From an uncultured Saprospiraceae bacterium (GTDB lineage Bacteria > Bacteroidota > Bacteroidia > Chitinophagales > Saprospiraceae), in the NCBI GenBank assembly GCA_938002705.1, contig CALLAG010000343.1, forward strand, positions 1-26,708: a stretch of 26,708 nucleotides of DNA, read 5' to 3'. The notes beneath the pieces were generated by a model. It did not search any database. It was not told the DNA's origin and saw nothing but the letters and a program-made list of their open reading frames with translations. A program made the position numbers and the translations under genes. The stretch's first letter is position 1, and each line of letters opens with the position of its first letter. Of this stretch, positions 9,003-17,295 are shown one piece after another.

Positions 9003-9527
9003 ATGAACACAAGCAAATCATCAGAAATCAGTCATCTACTCGACTACTTTCCCGAAATATCTCTGCCAATAGTATTAACCGAAGACTTAGCCCTTACCTT
9101 TAGTTCTAAGAACAAACCTATACCCTCAGCTCTTATAGCAGCAACTTTAGCTGAGTGGGAACCGTTAGATGAGTATACTGAGATTGTTCCCTGCTTTCTC
9201 ATACCTATAAATGATAAGTGTGATGCCATCGTATACTGGGTAGGATCATTAATGACTTATGAATACAATATTGTAACTATCCACGAAAAACAAAAACTGG
9301 TAAACAAGAAAGTTATCGCAGGAACTATCAGTAATGGTCAGACCATTAAAAAATCTGTAGCTCACATAGATGAAGACTATAATATAAATTGTGTAGTAGG
9401 AGAATCAGCTGTCAATGACAAGTACAGCCCCAATCACAGCAAATCTTATGGCTTCGAAATATTACCTGATGGTCAAATCATGACCTCAGATGAACAAAAC
9501 AACATATGGCAAAAAGAAACAAATTAA
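9003..9527 (+). CDS. Conserved hypothetical protein overlapping rnr
   Basis: I do not recognise a named function. From the ATG at 9003 the product is about 174 residues, soluble, with no signal peptide, membrane helix or metal motif. It resembles small uncharacterised Bacteroidota proteins with the pattern DYFPEISLPIVLTED...EYTEIVPCFLIP...AIVYW...SVAHIDEDYNI. The strand-rich pattern could be a single compact beta domain. An upstream in-frame ATG at 8949 would add 18 residues; I prefer 9003 because a -7-like box lies between the two and the hydrophobic core pattern begins after it. Its 3' end overlaps rnr by 22 bases, so the two are co-transcribed and probably translationally coupled. A link to RNA metabolism is only guilt by association. 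Confidence 0.75.
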   Translation: MNTSKSSEISHLLDYFPEISLPIVLTEDLALTFSSKNKPIPSALIAATLAEWEPLDEYTEIVPCFLIPINDKCDAIVYWVGSLMTYEYNIVTIHEKQKLVNKKVIAGTISNGQTIKKSVAHIDEDYNINCVVGESAVNDKYSPNHSKSYGFEILPDGQIMTSDEQNNIWQKETN

Positions 9528-11680
9528 AAGGAAAAACCTTTAAGCCCGACTTACTCAAATCATTTATCTTCAAATACTTCCTCAAGAATCCTAAGAAAAG
9601 AATGGATGCAGGAAGTCTTAGAAAAAAATTAAAAATCGCCAATCCAAAGCCTGACTTAGTTAAAGTCTTACAACTTCTTGTAAAAGAAAATGCTATACGT
9701 GGCGTAGGTGAACGCAAATATGTCCTCAAAAAGAAATCTGAAGAAAAGTCGGACAGATCAAGTGGACCAAAAGCCGGATCCAAAAAACTACTAACAGGAC
9801 GTGTCGATAGTATCAGAAGTGGTGCAGCTTACATCATTATAGAAGATTATGATAAAGATATCTACGTACACGAAAGACATCTGAAGAGTGCCGTCAACGG
9901 TGATATAGTAGAAGTGGAAATAAAACACGTAGGTGGTAAAAACCCCGAAGGTCGTGTACGTAACATCGTCAAAAGAAATACACCACAAATCATCGGTACT
10001 ATCAATATCGGTAAAAGACACGGTACAATCACCCCAATAAGCAAAAAGATAAACCTCGAAGTCTTTATCAAAAAAGACAAATACAAGAATGCTAAGGATG
10101 GTGATAGAGTCATCGTTAATATCACAGACTATGGCAATGCCGAGAATCCTACTATATGGGGAGAGATAGATAAGGTGATAGAGAATATGAGTGAGCATGA
10201 TTTCACTATGGAAAGCATCCTAGTAGAGAATGGCTTCAGTTCAGATTATCCTGACGCTGTACTTAAAGAAGTAGAGAAGTTCGAAGATAAAATATCACAA
10301 GAAGAAATAGACAAAAGAAGAGACTTCAGAGAAATTCTAACTTTTACTATAGATCCTGATACAGCTCAAGATTTTGATGATGCTATATCTTATCAAGTCT
10401 TAGACAATGGGGACACAGAAGTAGGCGTACACATAGCTGACGTTACTCATTTCTTAAAGCCCAATACTGCATTAGATAAAGAAGCATTCGAACGGTCAAC
10501 TTCTGTATACTTAGTAGATAGGTGTATCGCCATGCTGCCAGAAAAACTATCTAATGTTCTCTGTAGTCTTAATCCTAATGTAGATAGACTCGTCTTCTCA
10601 GCGGTATTTACATTCGATACCAAACACAAACTGAAAGATGAGTGGTATGGCAAGAGTGTTATACATTCTGACAAACGATTCACTTATGAAAGTGCACAAG
10701 AATCTCTCAATGACAAAGATGGCTTATACCATGAAGAATTAACTATCGTCAATAAAATAGCTCATAAATTACGTAAAGAAAAATTCAAGAAAGGCGCTAT
10801 TGCATTCGAAACAGATGAAGTCAAATTCATTCTCGATGAAAACAAAAAACCTACAGGGGTATTCGTCAAAGAAAGATTAGATACTCACCTACTTGTAGAA
10901 GACTTTATGCTATTAGCTAATAGAAAAGTAGCAGAGTATGTCTCTACCAAAAACAAAGGTCAGAAAATTCCTTTCGTATATAGAATACATGATCTACCTG
11001 ATCTTGACAGATTAGTAGACTTGTCACTATTCATGCAAGATTTTGATGTTAAGTTAGATCTATCTACGCCTGACAATATCACCAAGTCATTCAATGACCT
11101 CTCTGCCAAGGCAAGAACAGATGATAAGTATAAGCTGCTTATGATGATGGCCATCAGAACGATGTCCAAAGCAGAATACTCTACTGATAACATCGGTCAC
11201 TATGGACTACATTTTGATTACTACACTCACTTTACTTCTCCCATAAGAAGATATTCTGATGTATTAGTACACAGAATTCTGGAGAAAAACTTAGAGAAAG
11301 ATCACTACGCAGATAAAGAAAAACTTCAAATGCAATGTGTGCACATAAGTAAGCAAGAACGTCGAGCTATGGAAGCCGAGCGAGACTCTATCAAGTACAA
11401 GAAAGCTGAATATATGGCTGATCATATAGGAGAAGAATACGACGGTATCGTATCCGGTATGATAGAGAGAGGAGTATTCATAGAGATCTCCGAAACTAAA
11501 GCTGAAGGCATGATACCTTTCGAAAGATTTAAAAATAATTACACTGTACAATCAGGAAGATATAAAGCCATCAATGATGACAATAGGAAGGATGTTCTTA
11601 AGATGGGAGACAAGATAAGAGTAAAAGTTATCTCTGTAGATCTAGGCAGTAAGCAGATAGAACTGGAGATTATCGATTAG
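9506..11680 (+). CDS. rnr: Ribonuclease R (RNase II/RNB family 3'-5' exoribonuclease)
   Basis: RNase R degrades structured RNA from the 3' end in the cytoplasm. The 724-residue protein has the full domain order: a basic N-terminal helical region (about 1-75), cold-shock/OB domains (about 95-230, starting LLTGRVDSIRSGAAYIIIED), the RNB catalytic domain (about 270-600) and a C-terminal S1 domain (about 645-722, YDGIVSGMIERGVFIEIS). Catalytic aspartates lie in TIDPDTAQDFDDAIS near residues 283-295, and HFTSPIRRYSDVLVHRIL near residue 573 is the family signature. It starts inside the end of the preceding gene and is followed by a strong terminator. Many open frames on the opposite strand here are shadows. 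Confidence 0.96.
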   Translation: MAKRNKLKGKTFKPDLLKSFIFKYFLKNPKKRMDAGSLRKKLKIANPKPDLVKVLQLLVKENAIRGVGERKYVLKKKSEEKSDRSSGPKAGSKKLLTGRVDSIRSGAAYIIIEDYDKDIYVHERHLKSAVNGDIVEVEIKHVGGKNPEGRVRNIVKRNTPQIIGTINIGKRHGTITPISKKINLEVFIKKDKYKNAKDGDRVIVNITDYGNAENPTIWGEIDKVIENMSEHDFTMESILVENGFSSDYPDAVLKEVEKFEDKISQEEIDKRRDFREILTFTIDPDTAQDFDDAISYQVLDNGDTEVGVHIADVTHFLKPNTALDKEAFERSTSVYLVDRCIAMLPEKLSNVLCSLNPNVDRLVFSAVFTFDTKHKLKDEWYGKSVIHSDKRFTYESAQESLNDKDGLYHEELTIVNKIAHKLRKEKFKKGAIAFETDEVKFILDENKKPTGVFVKERLDTHLLVEDFMLLANRKVAEYVSTKNKGQKIPFVYRIHDLPDLDRLVDLSLFMQDFDVKLDLSTPDNITKSFNDLSAKARTDDKYKLLMMMAIRTMSKAEYSTDNIGHYGLHFDYYTHFTSPIRRYSDVLVHRILEKNLEKDHYADKEKLQMQCVHISKQERRAMEAERDSIKYKKAEYMADHIGEEYDGIVSGMIERGVFIEISETKAEGMIPFERFKNNYTVQSGRYKAINDDNRKDVLKMGDKIRVKVISVDLGSKQIELEIID

Positions 11681-11703
11681 GTATTTTCTTGCTTTAAGCA
11701 AAT

Positions 11704-11742
11704 AAAAAAGGGAGATTGACTGACTGTCAATTTCCCTTTTTT
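11704..11742 (+). terminator. Strong bidirectional Rho-independent terminator after rnr
   Basis: A 17-base stem (11704-11720 with 11726-11742, one G-T wobble) around a five-base loop TGACT. The A run on the left and T run on the right mean it works for rnr on the plus strand and for the converging gldD transcript on the minus strand. Confidence 0.9.
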
Positions 11743-11826
11743 ATTTATTATTTCTTGGTAAATTATCTTACTCGCAGAATAGCTCTCTACCTGCTACCTT
11801 CTTAACTAGTTAATAACTGTTATATT

Positions 11827-12423
11827 CTACCTGACCCACTGATAACTATCCAATAATTCTATAACATCTTCTCGCAGGAAATCATACACGGGAGCTATAG
11901 AGTCTCTATTAACCTGAGCCTTAAAGTATAAGCTTCCTCTCATGAAGTGTGTAGTAGAATCTGTAACAAAAAACTGTAGAGGCGTAGCTACAGGACCATC
12001 TATTTCAAAGAGGATTCCATGTACATTATTTTGTGGTTTGCTGATCTTAATTTCGTCACGATAATTAGCTTTGATATTATGCTTATCTGCTAACTCAAAT
12101 GCATCAAGCATCAACTTGTCAAAATGCTTACGATTATCTATATCAATATAACTCAGGTGTAGATAAGCATTCAGTTCTTGAGAGTATAGATCAAACCAAC
12201 ACTTATTCTGAGCATTATCTTTCTGAAAAGTATCTTGTAGTACATCAAAGTAATCAGGAATATTCATCTCAAATGGACAATCATTAAAAACCTGCAAGTG
12301 GTATGATTTTTCTGGATATTCTATTCGGGGATAGATACGTGGCTTAGGAAGTTGCGGTCCATTGTCTGTACAAGACGTCCACAAGATAATTGTAATTACT
12401 GATAGTATAACAATTCGTATCAT
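11827..12423 (-). CDS. gldD: Gliding motility lipoprotein GldD
   Basis: GldD is a lipoprotein needed for gliding and type IX secretion in Flavobacterium johnsoniae; its exact mechanism is unresolved. The 198-residue product has a lipoprotein signal ending in WTSC (lipid cysteine about residue 17), then the family pattern LPKPRIYPRIEYPEKSY, a conserved CPFEMNIPDYF segment, LHLSYIDID, and a C-terminal YFKAQVNRDSIAPVYDFLREDV. Its ATG overlaps the gldE stop by 4 bases (ATGA), so the two are translationally coupled. The order mutY-ssb-gldE-gldD is the one described in flavobacteria, which supports the call. Confidence 0.9.
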   Translation of the reverse strand: MIRIVILSVITIILWTSCTDNGPQLPKPRIYPRIEYPEKSYHLQVFNDCPFEMNIPDYFDVLQDTFQKDNAQNKCWFDLYSQELNAYLHLSYIDIDNRKHFDKLMLDAFELADKHNIKANYRDEIKISKPQNNVHGILFEIDGPVATPLQFFVTDSTTHFMRGSLYFKAQVNRDSIAPVYDFLREDVIELLDSYQWVR

Positions 12424-13775
12424 AATATGGTTAAATGAATTTTTTCTATTCGCCTCTTAGTTACCGAGACTATTTTTAAACGAAATTGGCCTATAGATAT
12501 TTCTCTATCCTTCTTAGGTATCTTTCCTAATCTCACGAGTACCAATCCTGCAAGAGAGTCCGCCTCTTGCATATGATTATCAAACGATCCCTTATCTACT
12601 CCTATGATCCGGGCAACATCACTTAACAGTGTCTTACCATCAAAAATATAGTTATCTGGACTTATTTTTATAAAGTCTACTTCTTCATCATCATCGAATT
12701 CTCCTTTGATCTCTCCTATCACCTCTTCCATGATATCTTCTAAGGTGATGATACCTGCACTCCCTCCGAATTCGTCAACGACGATACCCATATGCATTTT
12801 TCTCTGTTGGAATTCTTTGAGTAGATCGTCTATTTTTTTTGACTCCGGCACATATAGAATGCTTTCTCTTACCAGCTTCTGCCACTCAAAGTCATCAGCT
12901 TCTTGTGAGTATTGTAACAAGTCCTTGACATATAGAATTCCGACAAGCTCATCAAAGACTTCGAGGTATACAGGTATTCTAGAATAACCACTTTCTTTTA
13001 TGACCTTAAGAACTTCATGGTATGATTCATTGACCTCTACAGCTACTACATCGACACGAGATTTCATTATCTGCTTAGCAGATACATTACCAAATTTTAT
13101 AATACCTCTGAGTATGTCTGCTTCTTCGTCATCACTGTATACAGTTAGCCTTATTGCTTTATCTAAATCCTCCTTGCTTGTATCGTCTATGCCTGACTTT
13201 TTCGATATATAGTTAGACTCAAGTTTAGAACTCCATGCGACAAGAAGCTTGCTGAACGGATTGAGTATCACTGTAAGTAACTTCATAGGAGAAGCCATAA
13301 TCTTACAAAACTTTATATTATTAAGATTAGCATATATCTTAGGTGCTACCTCACCGAAAAGTACTAAAATAAATGTAACACCGACTACGGTGATAAGAAA
13401 ATTCATAATACGTCCTATCGATAGCGCAGAGCGGTTAAGCTCCTCTATCGTATTACCTTCATACCATGGATTAATATCGCATATAAATCTCCCCATAGAC
13501 ATGAGAGCACTTTCTCCTATAAGCTGCTGTAGGATATAGTCTGATAAGATGACTATCCCGATATTAATGAAGTTATTACTTATAAGTATCGTAGCCAGTA
13601 ACTTTCTATGGTGCTCGAGAAGGCCGAGGATCGTCGTGCTTGTTTTACTTTCTTCGCCTTTAATATCCTCTAAGTCGGCTGGAGACATAGAAAAGAAAGC
13701 AACCTCTGAACCTGATACGAGCGCAGATCCACATAGTAATATACAAAGCAATATAACACATAATAGTAGTGTCAT
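12420..13775 (-). CDS. gldE: Gliding motility-associated protein GldE (CNNM/CorC-type transporter family)
   Basis: The 451-residue protein has an N-terminal DUF21/CNNM membrane domain (about residues 1-185: SGSEVAFFSMSPADLEDI, ILISNNFINIGIVILSDYIL, LFGEVAPKIYANLN), a pair of CBS domains (about 215-345: SRVDVVAVEVN, GYSRIPVYLEVFDELVGILYV, MGIVVDEFGGSAGIITLEDI) and a CorC_HlyC C-terminal domain (about 365-450). Relatives move Mg2+ or Co2+. GldE itself is linked genetically to gliding and to GldD, where extra copies can partly replace some gldD alleles. The gene follows ssb after a 92-base gap and overlaps gldD. Context, not domain content alone, separates it from other CorC-like proteins. Confidence 0.9.
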   Translation of the reverse strand: MTLLLCVILLCILLCGSALVSGSEVAFFSMSPADLEDIKGEESKTSTTILGLLEHHRKLLATILISNNFINIGIVILSDYILQQLIGESALMSMGRFICDINPWYEGNTIEELNRSALSIGRIMNFLITVVGVTFILVLFGEVAPKIYANLNNIKFCKIMASPMKLLTVILNPFSKLLVAWSSKLESNYISKKSGIDDTSKEDLDKAIRLTVYSDDEEADILRGIIKFGNVSAKQIMKSRVDVVAVEVNESYHEVLKVIKESGYSRIPVYLEVFDELVGILYVKDLLQYSQEADDFEWQKLVRESILYVPESKKIDDLLKEFQQRKMHMGIVVDEFGGSAGIITLEDIMEEVIGEIKGEFDDDEEVDFIKISPDNYIFDGKTLLSDVARIIGVDKGSFDNHMQEADSLAGLVLVRLGKIPKKDREISIGQFRLKIVSVTKRRIEKIHLTIL

Positions 13776-13867
13776 CTCGTAAGCTTTATGTTACAAGTGA
13801 CTAAGTATATTTCGGGGGGAGGTTCTGAGTCCAATTATTTATTATTATATCAATAAAAAAACTACAA

Positions 13868-14326
13868 TTAGAAAGGAAGATCATCTTCTGATACTTTCAG
13901 ATTCTGAGTACTACTTTCTGGAGTGGTTGTTTCAAATTTTGGAAAGCTTTTCTCGTCATCAGCACTAAGGCCTCTCATACCACCACCTTGACCAGAATTC
14001 TCTCTCTTATCTAGTGGCTTTAATACTTGGGCCACGATATCTGTATTATACCTATCGTTACCATCCTTATCTTGCCACTTACGGGTTGTTATCTTTCCCT
14101 CTATATAGACCAGACTGCCTTTCTTAAGATTTTTCTCCGCAGTAGTTGCCAGATATCTCCAAGCAACGATGTTGTGCCATTCTGTAAGACTCTGCCACTC
14201 TCCAGCTTTGTCTTTATAATTTTCGCTTGTCGCAATAGAAAAACTAGCAACATTAGAACCGTTTTCTAAATTTCGAACTTCAGGATCTTTGCCCAAGTGT
14301 CCTACTAAAGTGACTTTGTTTATCAT
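13868..14326 (-). CDS. ssb: Single-stranded DNA-binding protein
   Basis: SSB coats single-stranded DNA during replication, recombination and repair and recruits partners through its acidic tail. The 152-residue protein has an OB fold in residues 1-105 (MINKVTLVGHLGKDPEVRNL, SLTEWHNIVAWRYLATTAEK, GSLVYIEGKITTRKW), a short Gly-rich linker and the partner-binding tip EDDLPF at the very C-terminus. It lies 19 bases after mutY and ahead of gldE on the same strand, matching the flavobacterial cluster. Confidence 0.95.
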   Translation of the reverse strand: MINKVTLVGHLGKDPEVRNLENGSNVASFSIATSENYKDKAGEWQSLTEWHNIVAWRYLATTAEKNLKKGSLVYIEGKITTRKWQDKDGNDRYNTDIVAQVLKPLDKRENSGQGGGMRGLSADDEKSFPKFETTTPESSTQNLKVSEDDLPF

Positions 14327-14345
14327 TATATATGGTCTTGTTATT

Positions 14346-15416
14346 TTAAAATAAAGTTATGGATAAATCCTTGAAATACAAATCTATGATTTTTGGCCAT
14401 GCAAATGAGGATAATTTATCGTTAGGACTGATTATGTAGGCAGGATTATCTATTTCTGCTACGGAGTACGGTAGTTTTATAATGCAGAATTGAGCATGTA
14501 TGTACTGATGTGTAAGTGTTTGCTTGAATATTCTTGATTTATAGGTGTCAATATCGTGATTATTGAAGCCGATAAAAGAAGCATTGGGATCAACATCAAA
14601 TCCACTAACTTCTTGCAGTGGAAACTTATATAAGCCTTGCCATATATCCTTATCAGATCTTTTATGTATAATAGTATATCCCTCGTTATCTATGATGTGA
14701 AAATAATAGAAGTATCGTTTTGACTTTTTAATCTTCTTTGACTTATAGGGTATAGACGCAATAATATCATTGTGACGTGCAACACAAGAAGCGGAGACTG
14801 GACATTTGTCGCAAGACGGATTCTTATACGTGCAACATAAGGCACCCATCTCCATGATAGCTTGATTAAAGACTGACGGCTCTTGGTGACTGATTAGTTG
14901 GGTACCTATCTCAGCTATTCTGCTCAGCGTGGGCTTGATATCTACCGCTTCTTCTATACCCCACAAGCGAGAGATAAGCCGTATCACATTACCATCTACC
15001 ACAACATGGGGGAGATTATAAGCAAAACTCGCTATTGCAGAAGCAGTATATGGTCCGACGCCTTTGAGCTTCAGAAGCTCCTTATAAGTAGTAGGAAATA
15101 CGCCGTCTAAGTCTTGACAGATGTGCTTAGCTGTAAAGTGAAGATTTCTGGCCCGGCTGTAGTATCCGAGACCTTCCCATAGTTTGAGTACTTCGTCTTC
15201 TGATGCATTAGCTAAGGTATTTACGTCAGGAAAAGCTTTGATAAATCTATTATAATATTCTAAGCCTTGCTGTACTGTTGTCTGCTGTAGTACAATCTCT
15301 GATATCCATATAGTGTAGGGATCTGTAGTGTGACGCCACGGTAGGTTCCTGGCATTTTTTTTATACCAGTTGACTATTTTTTTGGAGAGGGATTTATAAT
15401 TATGATCTTCAGACAT
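14346..15416 (-). CDS. mutY: Adenine DNA glycosylase MutY
   Basis: MutY removes adenine mispaired with 8-oxoguanine in base-excision repair. From the ATG at 15416 the protein has 356 residues. The catalytic Glu is E40 (SEIVLQQTTV), the helix-hairpin-helix lies at about 115-133 (LKLKGVGPYTASAIASF), the catalytic Asp is D141 (VVVDGNV) and the [4Fe-4S] ligands are C195, C202, C205 and C211 with standard 6-2-5 spacing. Residues about 230-356 are the NUDIX-like domain that senses 8-oxoG. A TTG four codons upstream (15428) could extend the frame but gives no family residues. The box GATCTTTG (15433-15426, minus strand) just upstream is one base off a -7 element. It lies 48 bases after the sigma factor gene. 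Confidence 0.94.
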   Translation of the reverse strand: MSEDHNYKSLSKKIVNWYKKNARNLPWRHTTDPYTIWISEIVLQQTTVQQGLEYYNRFIKAFPDVNTLANASEDEVLKLWEGLGYYSRARNLHFTAKHICQDLDGVFPTTYKELLKLKGVGPYTASAIASFAYNLPHVVVDGNVIRLISRLWGIEEAVDIKPTLSRIAEIGTQLISHQEPSVFNQAIMEMGALCCTYKNPSCDKCPVSASCVARHNDIIASIPYKSKKIKKSKRYFYYFHIIDNEGYTIIHKRSDKDIWQGLYKFPLQEVSGFDVDPNASFIGFNNHDIDTYKSRIFKQTLTHQYIHAQFCIIKLPYSVAEIDNPAYIISPNDKLSSFAWPKIIDLYFKDLSITLF

Positions 15417-15464
15417 ATAGTTGCCCAAAGATCACAATTATAAATAACTAAAAAACTAAATTTA

Positions 15465-16004
15465 TTAAGCTGATAGCTTCATTCTTATCGTAGACATATC
15501 GCCATATGAGCTGAAAAGCTTTGCTTTGAGTGCTTTCCTTGCGAAGAATATTCTACTCTTTATTGTACCTAATGGCAACTCAAACTTATCAGCAATTTCT
15601 TGATACTTAAATCCTTCAAAGTGCATCATGAATGGGATTCTGATGGAATCATCCAATGATTGTATCATACCTGATATCTCTTCTAATAAGAGATTTCTAT
15701 CTACATCATTATCTATAGAGTTAGACGTAGAGTTGAGATAATAGAGGTTCTCAGTTGTATCAATTATAGTATTGGCTTTGACCTTTTTTCTATAATTATT
15801 GATAAATATATTTTTCATGATGGTAAACATCCATGCTTTAAAATTTGTCCCTGGTCTGAACTTCTCCTTGTTATGTATCGCCCTGAATTTAGTCTCCTGC
15901 ATGAGATCTTGAGCGTCATCAGTATTCTTAGTCAGGTTGTATGCAAATGCATTTAGTGACGGGTTGATTACTGTAATTTGGCTGCAGAATTCATTGTTTG
16001 ACAT
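15465..16004 (-). CDS. ECF-type RNA polymerase sigma factor
   Basis: The 179-residue protein has sigma region 2 at about residues 14-75 (FAYNLTKNTDDAQDLMQETKF, with FKAWMFTIMKNIFINNYRK for -10 recognition and melting) and region 4 at about 110-165 (LDDSIRIPFMMHFEGFKYQE, then ELPLGTIKSRIFFARKALK, the -35 helix-turn-helix). This is a group IV (extracytoplasmic function) sigma factor. No anti-sigma gene lies next to it: the neighbours are mutY downstream and a permease gene upstream on the same strand. Its own promoter is clearly visible, so it is read separately from the permease. The regulon cannot be told from sequence. Confidence 0.92.
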   Translation of the reverse strand: MSNNEFCSQITVINPSLNAFAYNLTKNTDDAQDLMQETKFRAIHNKEKFRPGTNFKAWMFTIMKNIFINNYRKKVKANTIIDTTENLYYLNSTSNSIDNDVDRNLLLEEISGMIQSLDDSIRIPFMMHFEGFKYQEIADKFELPLGTIKSRIFFARKALKAKLFSSYGDMSTIRMKLSA

Positions 16005-16023
16005 AATCTGTTATTTTGTTATA

Positions 16024-16054
16024 CAAATATAGGATATAGTTAAACAAAATTCAA
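16024..16054 (-). promoter_or_regulatory. Promoter of the ECF sigma factor gene
   Basis: On the minus strand TTG (16054-16052), 20 bases of spacer, then TATATTTG (16031-16024): a full match to the Bacteroidota housekeeping promoter. The -7 box ends 19 bases before the ATG at 16004, predicting a leader of about a dozen bases. Confidence 0.65.
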
Positions 16055-16150
16055 CATCGTCTGGTCTAATTTTGGGCCCACAGTATTGGCTTGTAAGAAA
16101 TTTAAGTTATAATTCTCTATTAATCAGTACATTATGCCAATTAACGATAG

Positions 16151-16192
16151 TAATTAAACTTTCAGAAATAATTGAAAGTTTAATTATTTCTG
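16151..16192 (-). repeat. Two overlapping, mutually exclusive inverted repeats at the end of the permease gene
   Basis: Hairpin 1 pairs 16151-16164 with 16173-16186 (14 bp, perfect; core AATTAAACTTTCA) around an 8-base loop. Hairpin 2 pairs 16163-16173 with 16182-16192 (11 bp, perfect; CAGAAATAATT) around another 8-base loop. They share bases and cannot form together. They overlap the permease stop codon (16184-16186). There is no T run, so simple intrinsic termination is not obvious; a role in 3'-end formation or mRNA stability is an inference. Confidence 0.6.
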
Positions 16193-17275
16193 TGATTTGA
16201 GGAGTAGTCCAAGGGCTATCAGCCCGAAAATGACATTAGGAAGCCATGCTCCGAGAATGGGATCTAAAGAAAGATTATTAGAAAAAGTAGAAGAGAACTG
16301 AGAGACGACAACGTAGGCAGCACCTATTATTACACCTATGGCTAGATGAAGTCCCATACCTCCTCGTATCTTACGAGATGCGATAGCGAATCCGATTACT
16401 GTCAGTATAATAATAGCAAACGGCTGAGAAGACCTTAAGTATAATTCTACAAGGTAATTTTTTTCAGCACCGATACCTCTTTCCTTTTTACGTTGGATAT
16501 ACTCCTTGAGATCAGAGGTATTCATATTTTCCATTCCTTTAGTATTTCTTGTAAAATCTTCTGGCGTAAGATCAAGAAGTGTATCGAGGGTTTCAGAATT
16601 TGCAATTATTATTTCTTCTTTGAGCCCATCTATTCTTCTGATGCTGTAATTCTTTATTGTCCAGAGATTAGGAGCTTCTTTGAAGGTGAGTTTTTCTGCT
16701 TTCAGCACTTCTACTAAGTTGTTATCCTTAAACCTCTCTAGACGAAAAATTCTTCCAGAACTATCTCTCTTGATATACCGTCTTATAAATATCTTCTGAT
16801 CAGGATTAAGATAAAAATGAATATCATTCTGTAAGGTTTGCTCGATGTTCTTACGTAGAACTTCTGCTTCGAATTCGTTCTTAAGCTTATTGCTATGTGG
16901 GATAAGGTAATTCTTACCAGCCCATAACAAAGCGGATATGATGAAAGCTGCCACTAAGTAAGGCACTAAGATTCTATATATAGATACACCTCCACTTAGC
17001 ACGGCGATAATCTCAGAGTCTTTAGCTAATCGTGATGTGAAGAATATAACGGCAATAAGTGAAAACAAGGGCCACATAAGCCCATTAATCCAAGGAATGA
17101 AATACAAGTAATAATTAAGCATGACCTCGAAGAAGCTCAAGTCTGCATTTATAAACTTATTAATCTTCTCACTGTAGTCTATAACGATACCTATAAGTGT
17201 GATAAGAAACATCGTAAAGAAAAAACTGGCTAAGTATTTCTTTATAATATATCCATCAAATTTCTTAAGCATCAT
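16184..17275 (-). CDS. LptF/LptG family lipopolysaccharide export permease
   Basis: This YjgP/YjgQ-family protein of 363 residues is an inner-membrane half of the LptBFG transporter, which pulls lipopolysaccharide out of the membrane towards the outer membrane. Three N-terminal helices (about 15-35, 55-82, 98-120) carry the family look: FDGYIIKKYLASFFFTMFLI, DYSEKINKF, and ARL-type phrase SRLAKDSEIIAVLSGGVSIY. A periplasmic beta domain follows (about 125-270), then three C-terminal helices (about 283-303, 310-330, 338-360). Position after tgt (20 bases downstream) on the same strand suggests one operon; I cannot tell LptG from LptF by sequence alone, though LptG is my guess. Two adjacent ATGs (17275 and 17272) are possible starts. 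Confidence 0.88.
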   Translation of the reverse strand: MMLKKFDGYIIKKYLASFFFTMFLITLIGIVIDYSEKINKFINADLSFFEVMLNYYLYFIPWINGLMWPLFSLIAVIFFTSRLAKDSEIIAVLSGGVSIYRILVPYLVAAFIISALLWAGKNYLIPHSNKLKNEFEAEVLRKNIEQTLQNDIHFYLNPDQKIFIRRYIKRDSSGRIFRLERFKDNNLVEVLKAEKLTFKEAPNLWTIKNYSIRRIDGLKEEIIIANSETLDTLLDLTPEDFTRNTKGMENMNTSDLKEYIQRKKERGIGAEKNYLVELYLRSSQPFAIIILTVIGFAIASRKIRGGMGLHLAIGVIIGAAYVVVSQFSSTFSNNLSLDPILGAWLPNVIFGLIALGLLLKSQK

Positions 17276-17295
17276 ATACGAGAGTATGTAAGATA

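Noticed and set aside
9791..10198. 135-codon minus-strand ORF
   Set aside because: Lies wholly inside rnr, antisense to well-conserved OB-fold sequence.
13811..13830. G-run (GGGGGGAGG) between gldE and ssb as a possible quadruplex or control site
   Set aside because: Only one G-run is present, so no quadruplex can form, and no partner for a hairpin is seen.
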